A DNA stretch of 53,803 nt from Synergistaceae bacterium (GTDB lineage Bacteria; Synergistota; Synergistia; Synergistales; Aminobacteriaceae), in the NCBI GenBank assembly GCA_031274425.1, contig JAISQE010000158.1, positions 1 through 53,803 of the forward strand. Reading direction: 5' to 3'. This document shows, in pieces, positions 1 to 7,401 of the stretch. Both the position numbers and the translations under genes were made by a program. Positions within the stretch are counted from its first letter, which is position 1. Each line of letters starts with the position of its first letter. The notes beneath the pieces were generated by a model. That model worked only from the letters and a program-made list of their open reading frames with translations, searched no databases and was not told the origin of the DNA.

Positions 1-89
1 AGCTCGGCGGAGGATACGTCCGCGAGAGCGCCGCCCATCTTCCCTATCGCCGTGCGACACGCGCCGGCCAACACAATTTCTTTACTCAA
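1..89 (-). CDS. Acetyl-CoA C-acetyltransferase (thiolase), N-terminal fragment
   Basis: This is a partial gene cut by the left edge of the window. Reading leftwards from a TTG at 89 gives 29 residues starting MSKEIVLAGACRTAIGKMGG, the N-terminal strand of the thiolase fold with its near-invariant R-T-A/P-I-G-K motif. A good ribosome binding site (AGGGGTGA) lies 6-8 bases upstream of the TTG. Thiolases condense or cleave acetoacetyl-CoA. Placed after hgdB, it suits a path linking crotonyl-CoA and acetyl-CoA in butyrate/acetate formation. The catalytic cysteine and histidines lie outside the window, so activity cannot be judged. The 245-base gap to hgdB may carry its own promoter. Confidence 0.82.
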   Translation of the reverse strand, partial: MSKEIVLAGACRTAIGKMGGALADVSSAE

Positions 90-287
90 GTAATGTCACC
101 CCTATTCTCTTTGTTTGTCACGTCTATAAAAACGCGCCATGCATTGCGTCCGACAGTCGAGAAAACAACTTCACCTCCCCGCCCCTCTCTTTAGCGAAGA
201 GAAACACGAGGAGGAAAAAGCCGATTCCACTCGGTTATTATGACTCAATATTCCGTAATTTAAAAGACAAGACGCCACTTCGAGTTG

Positions 288-335
288 AATTTCGACTTCA
301 ATGCCAACTTCAACGCCAACTTCAAATTCGACTTC
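288..335. repeat. Four tandem 12-bp repeats after hgdB
   Basis: Four consecutive 12-mers (on the plus strand AATTTCGACTTC, AATGCCAACTTC, AACGCCAACTTC, AAATTCGACTTC) abut and slightly overlap the TAG stop of hgdB. Because 12 is a multiple of three, the hgdB frame stays open past the stop for 24 codons, reading a Lys-Leu-Ala-Leu repeat. No terminator hairpin with a T-tract is evident downstream. Confidence 0.85.
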
Positions 336-1480
336 TAATGTTTGGCGTTCAAAACATCCGCAAAAGCTTGAAGCTGCGTCCTTGCCTGACCGAAATCCCG
401 CATTTGCTGGTCGAAACCGATAGACACGGAGGGAATGCCGGCCTTGTCGAGAGCCTGTTTGAGGGAGGGATATTCCATTTCCTCCGGGTCACAGAACTGC
501 ATCATCAAGATGACAACGCCCTGGGCTCCGTTTTCTTTCGCCAGGTTGACGACGTATTCCGGGCGCTTGTTCAGCTCCGGGTCGTACAGAAGAACGTCGT
601 AATCCTGACCGGCGAACTGCAGCGCCAAGGCCGTCATGGGGTCGTCCGCCTCCGGCACGTCCAGCCGGAAAGCGCGAGACTGCTGCGCCACGTCGTCGGC
701 GACGACCGCCATGTGGTTGTCGCCGAGAATCTGCAGCAGGTTTTTGCTGTCGGCCAGAATGCCCGAGATCAGGATCTTGGCCCCCTTCCAATCGGACTTG
801 GGTAGGGCTTCCAGTTGAGCGTTGAGCTGAGTCAGAAGCGCCGTGTGCTCCGCCTTATCCATGAAATACGCGCTTTTCAGGACGGCACTCCGCTGAACGG
901 GGGAGACCGACTCGGGATGTTGTCCCGCGAGCTTGACGAATTTTCTCCGAGCGGCGCGGCTCTCGTTGTAAACGCGGATGGCCTCTTTCAGGGAATTGTC
1001 GCTGATGGCTTTGCCGGCGATGGACTCCAGGTTTTTTTTCACGTTGGAGTACTGACTTTTCGTGTACTCCACGCCGTAAGGCGCCCGTCTGTTCTGCGGA
1101 TGCGCCAGGAAAATGAACGGGACCTGCGGGATCGCCGCCCGGAAATTCTGGGTCAAAGGGCGCAGCGTGTCGCACATCGACGGCATGATCACGCCCGAAA
1201 GCTTGTTCAGTTTTCCGTTCAGCGCCAGCTCCAGCCCCATTTGGGCGATGGTGCAGTAAAAGGGGGCGAAGTATTCCTTCGCGGCGTTGATGGTGCCCTC
1301 CGCTCCCCAGATGCCGAAGGGCACCATGCCCGCGGCCCGCACCAATTCCTCCGGCACGTAGTACGGGAAGCAGCCGATAGCCTTTTTCCCCTCGCCCACG
1401 TATTTCTCCAATTGAGCTTTGGGATTGGAAGCAATAACGTCAAAGTGATCCAACAACTCGCCGATGGTGCTCATCGTCAT
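335..1480 (-). CDS. hgdB: (R)-2-hydroxyglutaryl-CoA dehydratase, beta subunit
   Basis: This is the smaller subunit of component D of the ATP-activated radical dehydratase that turns (R)-2-hydroxyglutaryl-CoA into (E)-glutaconyl-CoA. It is 381 residues, against about 379 for the Acidaminococcus protein from memory. Several cysteines that could ligate the [4Fe-4S] cluster are present, among them those in FYCTIAQ and SMCDTLRP and the late QFCDPEE. The ATG overlaps the TGA of hgdA (ATGA), with a G-rich ribosome binding site just upstream, so the two subunits are translationally coupled. It is the last gene of the gctAB-gcdA-hgdCAB run. A paralogous HgdB/BcrC-type dehydratase acting on another acyl-CoA is possible on sequence alone, but the operon fixes the assignment. 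Confidence 0.93.
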   Translation of the reverse strand: MTMSTIGELLDHFDVIASNPKAQLEKYVGEGKKAIGCFPYYVPEELVRAAGMVPFGIWGAEGTINAAKEYFAPFYCTIAQMGLELALNGKLNKLSGVIMPSMCDTLRPLTQNFRAAIPQVPFIFLAHPQNRRAPYGVEYTKSQYSNVKKNLESIAGKAISDNSLKEAIRVYNESRAARRKFVKLAGQHPESVSPVQRSAVLKSAYFMDKAEHTALLTQLNAQLEALPKSDWKGAKILISGILADSKNLLQILGDNHMAVVADDVAQQSRAFRLDVPEADDPMTALALQFAGQDYDVLLYDPELNKRPEYVVNLAKENGAQGVVILMMQFCDPEEMEYPSLKQALDKAGIPSVSIGFDQQMRDFGQARTQLQAFADVLNAKH

Positions 1481-2700
1481 TTCCCCCCCGATTGCGCTTT
1501 ATTCGCTTCCATCAACTCGAAAAGACCTTCCACCCGCGTCGCGTACTGCGCCTCGGAGAAGTTTCGGGGATCCGCCTGGTCCCCGTCGAACCCCACCACC
1601 GGCACGCTCAAGTCCTTGCGGAAGCGCCGCTCCATCTCCGGCATATAGCCGCTCCAAGGCTTGCAGCTTCGATTGTAGTGAACCAGAACGCCGTCGACCT
1701 TGTTCTCGCGGCAGATGCCCTCGCGCCAATCCACGCCGGTCTCGATGCAGACCGAGTTCGGAGCTTTACAATACGCGCGCATCATCTCGTCCAGGTTGTC
1801 GTAGACGAAGCCGAAGGCCGGGGCGTAGACGACGGCGGTGGTGTTGATGCCTTTCGCTTTGAGCGGCTTGAAGAGGGCGCGCAGCTCCGGCCAGCAGGGG
1901 ATCCCCTCGAACATGATGCGGTACTTTTCCTCGTAGGGCAAAGTGGAGGTGCCGTTCTTCACCGCCTGTTCGTATTCCTCGGCCAGCATCTCGAAAGCGG
2001 CGGCGGTCTCCGGTTTGCTGCGCGCCGTGACCACGTCGGCCATGTGGTTGAACAGGTCGAACCCGCTCAAAGGCGACGGGACGTACTGACAGTAGGAGCA
2101 CGCTTTCAGCCATGCTTTCGCGGTGCGGTTCGAATTCTGGCAGACCTCCTCGAAACGTTTTTCGTCCCATTTACGGCCGCTGATTTTTTCCAGCTGCTTG
2201 ATGGCGTCCTGGAACTGCCCTTTTAGGTAGGCTACCGTCTCCTCGCTCACCTCGGTCGTGTTGTTGTAGGGGACGTCGATCATGATCAAAGGGATGTCGT
2301 GCATACGCGCGATGTTTTCGTACCATTTGGTCATGCAGTTGCAGATATTGTTGCAGCACAGCAAAAAATCCGGCTGAGGCATCGTCTTTTCCTCGCACTC
2401 GGCGCCGGCCGCATAGGCCAGGCTGATCCGGGCGTAGCCGCAGATGTCGTTCGCGAACCCCAACGACTCGGCGTGTTCGCACATCCTCTGCCCGCCGTGC
2501 TTGGCGGAAATGGCGGCCGCCTGATTTTCGGGATAGCAAACGGCCAACCCCAGAGCTTCCGCGATCTCCGCCGGGAATTTGGAGGAGGACCACCCCACGG
2601 GTTCTCCCCGCTTTTTGGCGTCCCACGCGTTTTGATAAACCCGATCCACGACTTCTCTAAGAAGAACCTTCGCCTCTTTTTTTTCTTGATTTTCGCTCAT
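1477..2700 (-). CDS. hgdA: (R)-2-hydroxyglutaryl-CoA dehydratase, alpha subunit
   Basis: This is the larger subunit of the hydroxyglutaryl-CoA dehydratase heterodimer. I start it at the ATG at 2700 (MSENQEKK), which has AGGGG six bases upstream, rather than nine codons earlier; this gives 407 residues. Family hallmarks are GWSSSKFP near residue 36, PENQAA, and the cysteine-containing NDICGYARISLAYAAG, followed by the SPLSGFDLFNHMAD segment. The protein is shorter than the roughly 477-residue Acidaminococcus subunit. It needs one-electron reduction by the HgdC activator encoded 28 bases upstream. HgdA and HgdB frames overlap by four bases. Confidence 0.93.
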   Translation of the reverse strand: MSENQEKKEAKVLLREVVDRVYQNAWDAKKRGEPVGWSSSKFPAEIAEALGLAVCYPENQAAAISAKHGGQRMCEHAESLGFANDICGYARISLAYAAGAECEEKTMPQPDFLLCCNNICNCMTKWYENIARMHDIPLIMIDVPYNNTTEVSEETVAYLKGQFQDAIKQLEKISGRKWDEKRFEEVCQNSNRTAKAWLKACSYCQYVPSPLSGFDLFNHMADVVTARSKPETAAAFEMLAEEYEQAVKNGTSTLPYEEKYRIMFEGIPCWPELRALFKPLKAKGINTTAVVYAPAFGFVYDNLDEMMRAYCKAPNSVCIETGVDWREGICRENKVDGVLVHYNRSCKPWSGYMPEMERRFRKDLSVPVVGFDGDQADPRNFSEAQYATRVEGLFELMEANKAQSGGK

Positions 2701-2728
2701 TTTATTCCCCTCCCAGGCAAACAGCATG

Positions 2729-3535
2729 TCATGCTTCCAGGTTCCCCAATTTCCTGAATGCCAATAACGCCGCCCCCAACGCGCCGACGTACTGAGACAG
2801 GGGCGACGTTTTGATTTCGGTCTGCAGTTCTTTTTCCAAGGCGAGCAGCACGCCGGAGTTCTGGGCGACGCCGCCCGTCATGACGACGTCTTTCACGACG
2901 CCCACCCGCCTCGCAAGACCGGAAACCCGCACGGCCACCGAACGGTGGATTCCGTTGATGATGTCGCATCTGTTTTTGTTCTGCGCGAGCTGCGATATGA
3001 CCTCGGATTCCGCGAACACCGTACAGGTGCTGCTGATGTCCACCCGCTGGGTGCTCTGGGCGGACATCGTAGCCAGGTCCTCCAGTTTCACCTCCAAAAC
3101 CCGTGCCATGACCTCGAGAAAGCGCCCCGTTCCCGCGGCGCACTTCTCGTTCATCACGAAGGTGTCGAGAACGCCCCTCTCCCCGACCCGCAAAACCTTG
3201 ACGTCCTGACCTCCAATGTCGATAACGGTGCGGACGCCGGGAAAAAGAAAGTGCGCGCCGCATGCGTGACAGGACAGTTCGCTCATCTCGAAGTTCGCCA
3301 CCTCGATGGAATTGCGGCCGTAACCCGTGGCCAGGACATAGGCCATATCCTCCTTACGGTAGCCGCAGTCGGCCAGAGCCTGGTCGATGACGCGAGCAGG
3401 ACCGCTGGTTCCGGCTCCGAACGGAATCAATGCCTTGCTGACAATCTCTCTGCCGTCGTTCGGGGCGTCTTTCAGAATGACGCATTTCGACGCCGTAGAG
3501 CCGATGTCGATACCCATCGTGTAGCGCGCGCTCAT
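2729..3535 (-). CDS. hgdC: 2-hydroxyglutaryl-CoA dehydratase activator (archerase)
   Basis: This is component A, a homodimeric [4Fe-4S] ATPase of the actin/hexokinase fold that injects a low-potential electron into HgdAB with ATP hydrolysis. The phosphate loop GIDIGSTASKC lies at residues 8-18. The two bridging cluster cysteines are C132 (NEKCAAGTGRF) and C171 (SSTCTVFAESEVIS). The second nucleotide loop, MTGGVAQN, is also present. At 268 residues it matches the family. It starts 19 bases after gcdA, with AGGACGG before the ATG. Extra cysteines at 89 and 92 (SCHACGAH) are typical of the BcrA/BadF group. Because the protein is extremely oxygen-sensitive, it supports a strictly anaerobic lifestyle. 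Confidence 0.95.
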   Translation of the reverse strand: MSARYTMGIDIGSTASKCVILKDAPNDGREIVSKALIPFGAGTSGPARVIDQALADCGYRKEDMAYVLATGYGRNSIEVANFEMSELSCHACGAHFLFPGVRTVIDIGGQDVKVLRVGERGVLDTFVMNEKCAAGTGRFLEVMARVLEVKLEDLATMSAQSTQRVDISSTCTVFAESEVISQLAQNKNRCDIINGIHRSVAVRVSGLARRVGVVKDVVMTGGVAQNSGVLLALEKELQTEIKTSPLSQYVGALGAALLAFRKLGNLEA

Positions 3536-3554
3536 AGCGAACCGTCCTGATCCT

Positions 3555-5312
3555 TCATGGTTTTTTCCAGGTATCGTACTCCCGGAGCGACCGCGGCAAC
3601 AGCATCTGGTGGAACGGGCATATAGACTTCGGATTTTGGTACACGGAGCAGGCGAACGCCTTGATGTAGGACCGCAAGCTCGGGAACTCGACCACCTCGT
3701 CCACCAATCCCATTTTGGCGCAGAAGGCCGGTTTCGCTTTTTCCGTGTATTCCTCGATCAGCTGGTTCATCTTGTCGATGACGGGCTGAAGGTCTTTGCC
3801 CGCCTTTTTGTCCTTCGCCAATCGCCTCGAATACATCGCCGCGGCCGCGGTCTCGCCGTTCATTACGTTGATCTCGGTGGTGGCCGTCCCCAGGGAGAAA
3901 GCGTTGGTGTTGTTGCCCTGCGGCCCCCCCAAAACGTAGTGAGCCGCCGCCGTTCCCTTGCGCAGCGTGATCTCTATCTGAGGCACGCCGGAGGTTTCGA
4001 TGGAGTAGATCAGGGACTGTCCCAGCCCCAAAAGCTCTGCCCGTTCCGCCTCGTCGCCGACATCGATGCCCGTGGTATCCTGAATCCAGACGATGGGTAT
4101 GCGGTCTCTTCCGCAAAGGGTGACGAATTCGTTCATCTTCACCAAACCCTGGCGGTATAGTTTACCCCCGATGCCGGTGGCGTTCTGCCTGTACTCGGGG
4201 TAGTTGACGAGAATCCCCTGGGCGTTGGCGACGACCCCGAGCAAAAGCCCGTCCATCTTCACCAGCCCCGTCACCATCTCGGGACCGTATCCTCGCTTGT
4301 ACTCCAGGATTTCGCTGCCGTCGAAAATGCGCCCCAAGACCTCGTAAATGTTGTAACCTCGCTTGGGATTGAGCGGCACGATGCTGTAGAGGTCTTCGGC
4401 GTTGTAAAGAGGTTCCTTGGGTTGGTCGATACGGAAAAACTCCAGATCGTAAGCGGGGATTTGGCGCATGTATTTTTTGATCGCCTCCAGCACCCCCAGC
4501 TCCTCCGTGTAGACCTCGCGGAAAAATCCCGTCTCGTTGAAATGGACGGCCACCGTCCCGGGGGGCTCCGCCTTGAAGTTCGCCTCCAGCTCTATCAGCT
4601 GATGCGCGCCCTCCAAGTCCACGTAGCCCTTGGGATTCATCCCTCCGAGAATGCCGGCGCCTCCCACCGCCATGTTCGCCTTGCTGTGCGCCAGCAAAAT
4701 GGTGGGGCTGATGCTGTGGTAGCCGCCGCCCGCCGGATTGGTGCCGTAAATGCCGACGATGACGGGAACGCCCAGCTGCTCCAGCTCCGCGTTACGGTAA
4801 AAGGGCGTGCCCCCGCCCCGCCGATTGGGATAGACCTTTTCCTGCGCGCTCAATTTGACGCCGCTGCAGTTGAGAACATAAACCATAGGAATGCGTAGCA
4901 TTTTTGCCGTGTCGGAAGCGCGGATCAGGTTCTCCGCCTGACCGGGCACCCAAGCGCCCGCCAGCTTCTTGTTGTCCGAGGCGACGACCACCGCCCATCT
5001 TCCGCTGATGCGCCCCAACCCTTTGAGAATGGCGGTGGAGCCCTCCGGGTTCTCCTCCGGGTTGAACAGACTGTTCAAGGGGCACCAGGTCCCCTCTTCG
5101 ACCAGCGCTTGGATTCGCTGCATTGCCGTCATCTGCCCGGACTCGTTCAGCGATGCGTCGCTTCTCCCCTCGGCGTACATTTTGCTCGCCAGATCGCGGA
5201 TTTCCTGTTCCACCTTTTTCAACGCGGCCTGGTTCTCCGCGTTTACAGAAGCCAAAGGTCTGCCCGCCGTTGGCATATTTTGAAAATAGGTCGGCATGGA
5301 ATACTCTGACAT
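3555..5312 (-). CDS. gcdA: Glutaconyl-CoA decarboxylase, carboxyltransferase (alpha) subunit
   Basis: This subunit transfers the carboxylate of glutaconyl-CoA to the biotin of the carrier subunit, yielding crotonyl-CoA. In the full complex the membrane subunit then decarboxylates biotin and exports sodium. The protein has 585 residues (587 in Acidaminococcus, from memory). It carries the double crotonase-fold carboxyltransferase signatures, including NRRGGGTPF, GTNPAGGGYHSISPT, KLYRQGLVKMNEFV, DTTGIDVGDEAE and LGGPQGNNTNAFSLG. The partner subunits gcdB, gcdC and gcdD are absent from the window and must be elsewhere. A 95-base gap holding a strong stem-loop separates it from gctB. Confidence 0.95.
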   Translation of the reverse strand: MSEYSMPTYFQNMPTAGRPLASVNAENQAALKKVEQEIRDLASKMYAEGRSDASLNESGQMTAMQRIQALVEEGTWCPLNSLFNPEENPEGSTAILKGLGRISGRWAVVVASDNKKLAGAWVPGQAENLIRASDTAKMLRIPMVYVLNCSGVKLSAQEKVYPNRRGGGTPFYRNAELEQLGVPVIVGIYGTNPAGGGYHSISPTILLAHSKANMAVGGAGILGGMNPKGYVDLEGAHQLIELEANFKAEPPGTVAVHFNETGFFREVYTEELGVLEAIKKYMRQIPAYDLEFFRIDQPKEPLYNAEDLYSIVPLNPKRGYNIYEVLGRIFDGSEILEYKRGYGPEMVTGLVKMDGLLLGVVANAQGILVNYPEYRQNATGIGGKLYRQGLVKMNEFVTLCGRDRIPIVWIQDTTGIDVGDEAERAELLGLGQSLIYSIETSGVPQIEITLRKGTAAAHYVLGGPQGNNTNAFSLGTATTEINVMNGETAAAAMYSRRLAKDKKAGKDLQPVIDKMNQLIEEYTEKAKPAFCAKMGLVDEVVEFPSLRSYIKAFACSVYQNPKSICPFHQMLLPRSLREYDTWKKP

Positions 5313-5336
5313 TGTTCAGCCACCTTTCTTTGAATA

Positions 5337-5373
5337 CGGCGTGCCCGGATTTTCTGGATACCTCGGCACGCCG
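5337..5373. other. Intercistronic stem-loop between gctB and gcdA
   Basis: A perfect 9-bp inverted repeat (CGGCGTGCC at 5337-5345 and GGCACGCCG at 5365-5373) encloses a 19-base loop. It sits in the only sizeable gap of the hydroxyglutarate operon. No T-tract follows on the minus strand, so it is not a clear terminator. An mRNA-stability or partial-attenuation element that sets the ratio of CoA-transferase to decarboxylase/dehydratase is more likely. Confidence 0.55.
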
Positions 5374-5407
5374 TTCGTCTAACTCAATTTGTTTTTCCGA
5401 AATTTTA

Positions 5408-6199
5408 TCAAGCCGGCACCTTGATGAACGCCTGGCCGGGGTCGATCTCCTCTCGGATCATACGGATGATTTCCGGCTCCGGAGGCGCGATTTTTTCGGC
5501 GTGGGAAACGTCGATTTCAAAGCCCGTGTTCTCGATGATCTCCTGGACGGAGGAGGTTTCGTAGTATCCCGCAAGGTACATGCGCTTCGTCTTTTCGTCG
5601 AACTTCAGGATTCCCCTGTCGGTCACCACCATCATCGGGCCGCGGTTGCCGGGAAGCCCGGCTTTTTCCCGCCCGCCGGGGCCGTCGATCCAACCGGGGC
5701 TGGTGACGTAATCCACCTTGTCGATGAAGCGGCGCGCCTCGTGTTGCATCATGATGATGGTGTTGACGAAGGTGCAGATTCCGTTCGCCCCTCCGCTTCC
5801 AGTGAAGCGCGATTTAGGATGGTGGTAATCGCCGATGCTGGTGGAATTGACGTTGCCGTAAGGGTCGATCTGCGCGCCTCCGATGAAAGCGATCATCCGG
5901 TCGCCGCCGTGCTGCCACTCGTTGGCTTGAAAGCCGACGTACCTGGCGTTGGGCCACTGCACCGCGCAGTGGGCCATAAAACGGCAATCTCCAACGCTGG
6001 TGGGAACTTCGATGGGATCGCAGTCCATCAGACCGCTCTCCACGATCAGAATGCAGTCCGGGGCAAAGTGTTTTTTGGCAAGGGTCGCGCCGATAAGCGG
6101 CAACCCGGTTCCCACGATGGCGATCTGTCCGTTTTTAACCGACCTCGCGATGGAGACGGCTTGCATTTCACGATTGGTGTAGTTGGTGTAATCCGCCAT
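5408..6199 (-). CDS. gctB: Glutaconate CoA-transferase, subunit B
   Basis: With GctA this forms the class I CoA-transferase that activates (R)-2-hydroxyglutarate using acetyl-CoA or glutaconyl-CoA as donor. It has 263 residues (266 in Acidaminococcus, from memory). The catalytic glutamate that forms the CoA thioester is E54 in the VESGLMD motif, at the same number as the characterised enzyme. GFQANEWQHGGDRMIAFIGGAQID and the GSGGAN loop are further family signatures. It begins 16 bases after gctA with AGGGGAAACA upstream of the ATG. Assignment to glutaconate rather than other acids rests on operon context and close similarity. Confidence 0.95.
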   Translation of the reverse strand: MADYTNYTNREMQAVSIARSVKNGQIAIVGTGLPLIGATLAKKHFAPDCILIVESGLMDCDPIEVPTSVGDCRFMAHCAVQWPNARYVGFQANEWQHGGDRMIAFIGGAQIDPYGNVNSTSIGDYHHPKSRFTGSGGANGICTFVNTIIMMQHEARRFIDKVDYVTSPGWIDGPGGREKAGLPGNRGPMMVVTDRGILKFDEKTKRMYLAGYYETSSVQEIIENTGFEIDVSHAEKIAPPEPEIIRMIREEIDPGQAFIKVPA

Positions 6200-6214
6200 A
6201 TTGTTTCCCCTCCT

Positions 6215-7168
6215 CTACTTTTTAACCTTGGGCGCGTACCCCAAACCCGGTACGACCCTCGTCTTGATCAGGCGTTCCGCCCCAAGTTTGTTGAGGTATT
6301 CCTCGTGGGTCTTGGGCCCGTAGCCCCATGTCTCGATGAACTTTTCGAAGTCCTCCGCCGTCTTGCTGGCCGTGTCGTAGTCCTTCAGGAATTGGGCGTC
6401 ATAGTCGTAGTAGTTGTAGCACTGGGAGGGATGTGCGCCGTGGGGGGCGTGGACGACGGCGTCCACCACAAAACCGGGGATCTTGTTCAAATTGGGATCT
6501 CGTTTGATCTCTTCGTTGCTGAGGAGTTCTTCGCAGGTGACGATGCAGTGCTTGGAGGCAATGGCGATGTCCACGTCGTGGAATTCGTCGCCCTCGATAC
6601 GGCAGGTTCCGTCCGGAGACGCTTTTTGCACGTGGATGACGGCCGTGTCCAATTTCGGCGTCGGCAAAAGCACCAGTTTCTGGCCGGGATCGAACGGATC
6701 TTCCTGGATGACGAACTTTTCGTTCGGAAGCTTGTCGATTTTTTGTCGTTCCTCTTTGCTGATGCCCCACTTGTTGATCAGATCCGACCCCAACATGACG
6801 CGGACCGGAACGTAGGGAAGCCCCAGAGCCGCGCCGGCGAACATGAGAATCAGGGCGTCCTGGGAGTAGTCCTCGAACAGCATCGTACCCTGCTCTATCG
6901 CGCTCTTGAATCGGCGACTGACGTTGGAAAAACCGGAGTTCGCCGTGTAGCAGTTGATGAACGCCTTCACCCGCCCGGCGCCGATCAGTATGTCCCAATC
7001 GCCTCCGGCCGGCCCGCCCTCGGCTATAAAATCCTTCTGACGCTGGCGAAGAATTTCATAAACCGCCGCGTAGGGCTTCCTGTTCGTGGTGAAACCGCCA
7101 AACGCAACGTGATCGCCATCGTGTACGAATTTCGCGATAGCGTCGTGAAGAGTATAAACCTTACTCAT
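6215..7168 (-). CDS. gctA: Glutaconate CoA-transferase, subunit A
   Basis: This is the first gene of the hydroxyglutarate operon. The 317 residues match the family (about 320). The protein is the partner of GctB in forming (R)-2-hydroxyglutaryl-CoA. The N-terminal HDGDHVAFGGFTTNRKP motif and the central TANSGFSNVSRRFKSAIEQG segment are characteristic. A strong ribosome binding site (GAGGAGGTCACGTA) precedes the ATG. The 233-base region upstream is shared with a divergently transcribed AraC-type gene and contains candidate promoters and inverted repeats, so this operon is probably controlled by that regulator. Confidence 0.95.
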   Translation of the reverse strand: MSKVYTLHDAIAKFVHDGDHVAFGGFTTNRKPYAAVYEILRQRQKDFIAEGGPAGGDWDILIGAGRVKAFINCYTANSGFSNVSRRFKSAIEQGTMLFEDYSQDALILMFAGAALGLPYVPVRVMLGSDLINKWGISKEERQKIDKLPNEKFVIQEDPFDPGQKLVLLPTPKLDTAVIHVQKASPDGTCRIEGDEFHDVDIAIASKHCIVTCEELLSNEEIKRDPNLNKIPGFVVDAVVHAPHGAHPSQCYNYYDYDAQFLKDYDTASKTAEDFEKFIETWGYGPKTHEEYLNKLGAERLIKTRVVPGLGYAPKVKK

Positions 7169-7261
7169 TACGTGACCTCCTCAATTTATTCGAATATCGT
7201 CGGCATAAAACCGAATGTCTCCCACTGCGTATCCCCCATTGGATAACGATAGCACAAAAAT

Positions 7262-7290
7262 AAAGTATGATTATCTCGATAATTTGGCAA
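7262..7290 (-). promoter_or_regulatory. Candidate promoter of the gctA-hgdB operon
   Basis: On the minus strand TTGCCA (7290-7285) is followed after 15-17 bases by weak -10 options (CATACT or TACTTT). The -35 box is good but the spacing and -10 are poor, as expected for an activator-dependent promoter. Transcription would give a leader of about 90 bases before gctA. Confidence 0.35.
7270..7283. promoter_or_regulatory. Candidate operator (inverted repeat) in the gctA/araC intergenic region
   Basis: ATTATC-TC-GATAAT is an inverted repeat with perfect 6-bp arms and a 2-bp centre. It lies between the candidate -35 and -10 of the gctA promoter, where a bound regulator would affect the operon. Which regulator binds is not shown by the sequence. 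Confidence 0.4.
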
Positions 7291-7294
7291 TATG

Positions 7295-7311
7295 TTTGCA
7301 TATCTTGCAAA
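7295..7311. promoter_or_regulatory. Inverted repeat overlapping the araC-type gene promoter
   Basis: TTTGCA-TATCT-TGCAAA has perfect 6-bp arms and overlaps the -35 of the rightward promoter. Its position is consistent with autorepression by the AraC-type protein or with a second binding site. Confidence 0.4.
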
Positions 7312-7324
7312 AGTGCGCTATAGT
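7296..7324 (+). promoter_or_regulatory. Sigma-70-type promoter of the AraC-family gene
   Basis: TTGCAT (7296-7301) and TATAGT (7319-7324) are separated by exactly 17 bases. The predicted start near 7331 leaves a leader of about 70 bases before the TTG start at 7402. Confidence 0.6.
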
Positions 7325-7401
7325 AATCGCCATGAAAACGCGCCTCGCGTTTCCATAATGAGGTCGAAAATCGGTGAAGTGACGGCGGTGAAGGTAAGAC
7401 C

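Noticed and set aside
195-211. Hairpin TCTCTT-TAGCG-AAGAGA as a terminator after hgdB
   Set aside because: The stem is AT-rich, only six pairs long and lacks a T-tract on the minus strand.
5123-7246. Open frame of about 707 codons on the plus strand
   Set aside because: It is a shadow of gctA, gctB and the start of gcdA, with no ribosome binding site and no family similarity.
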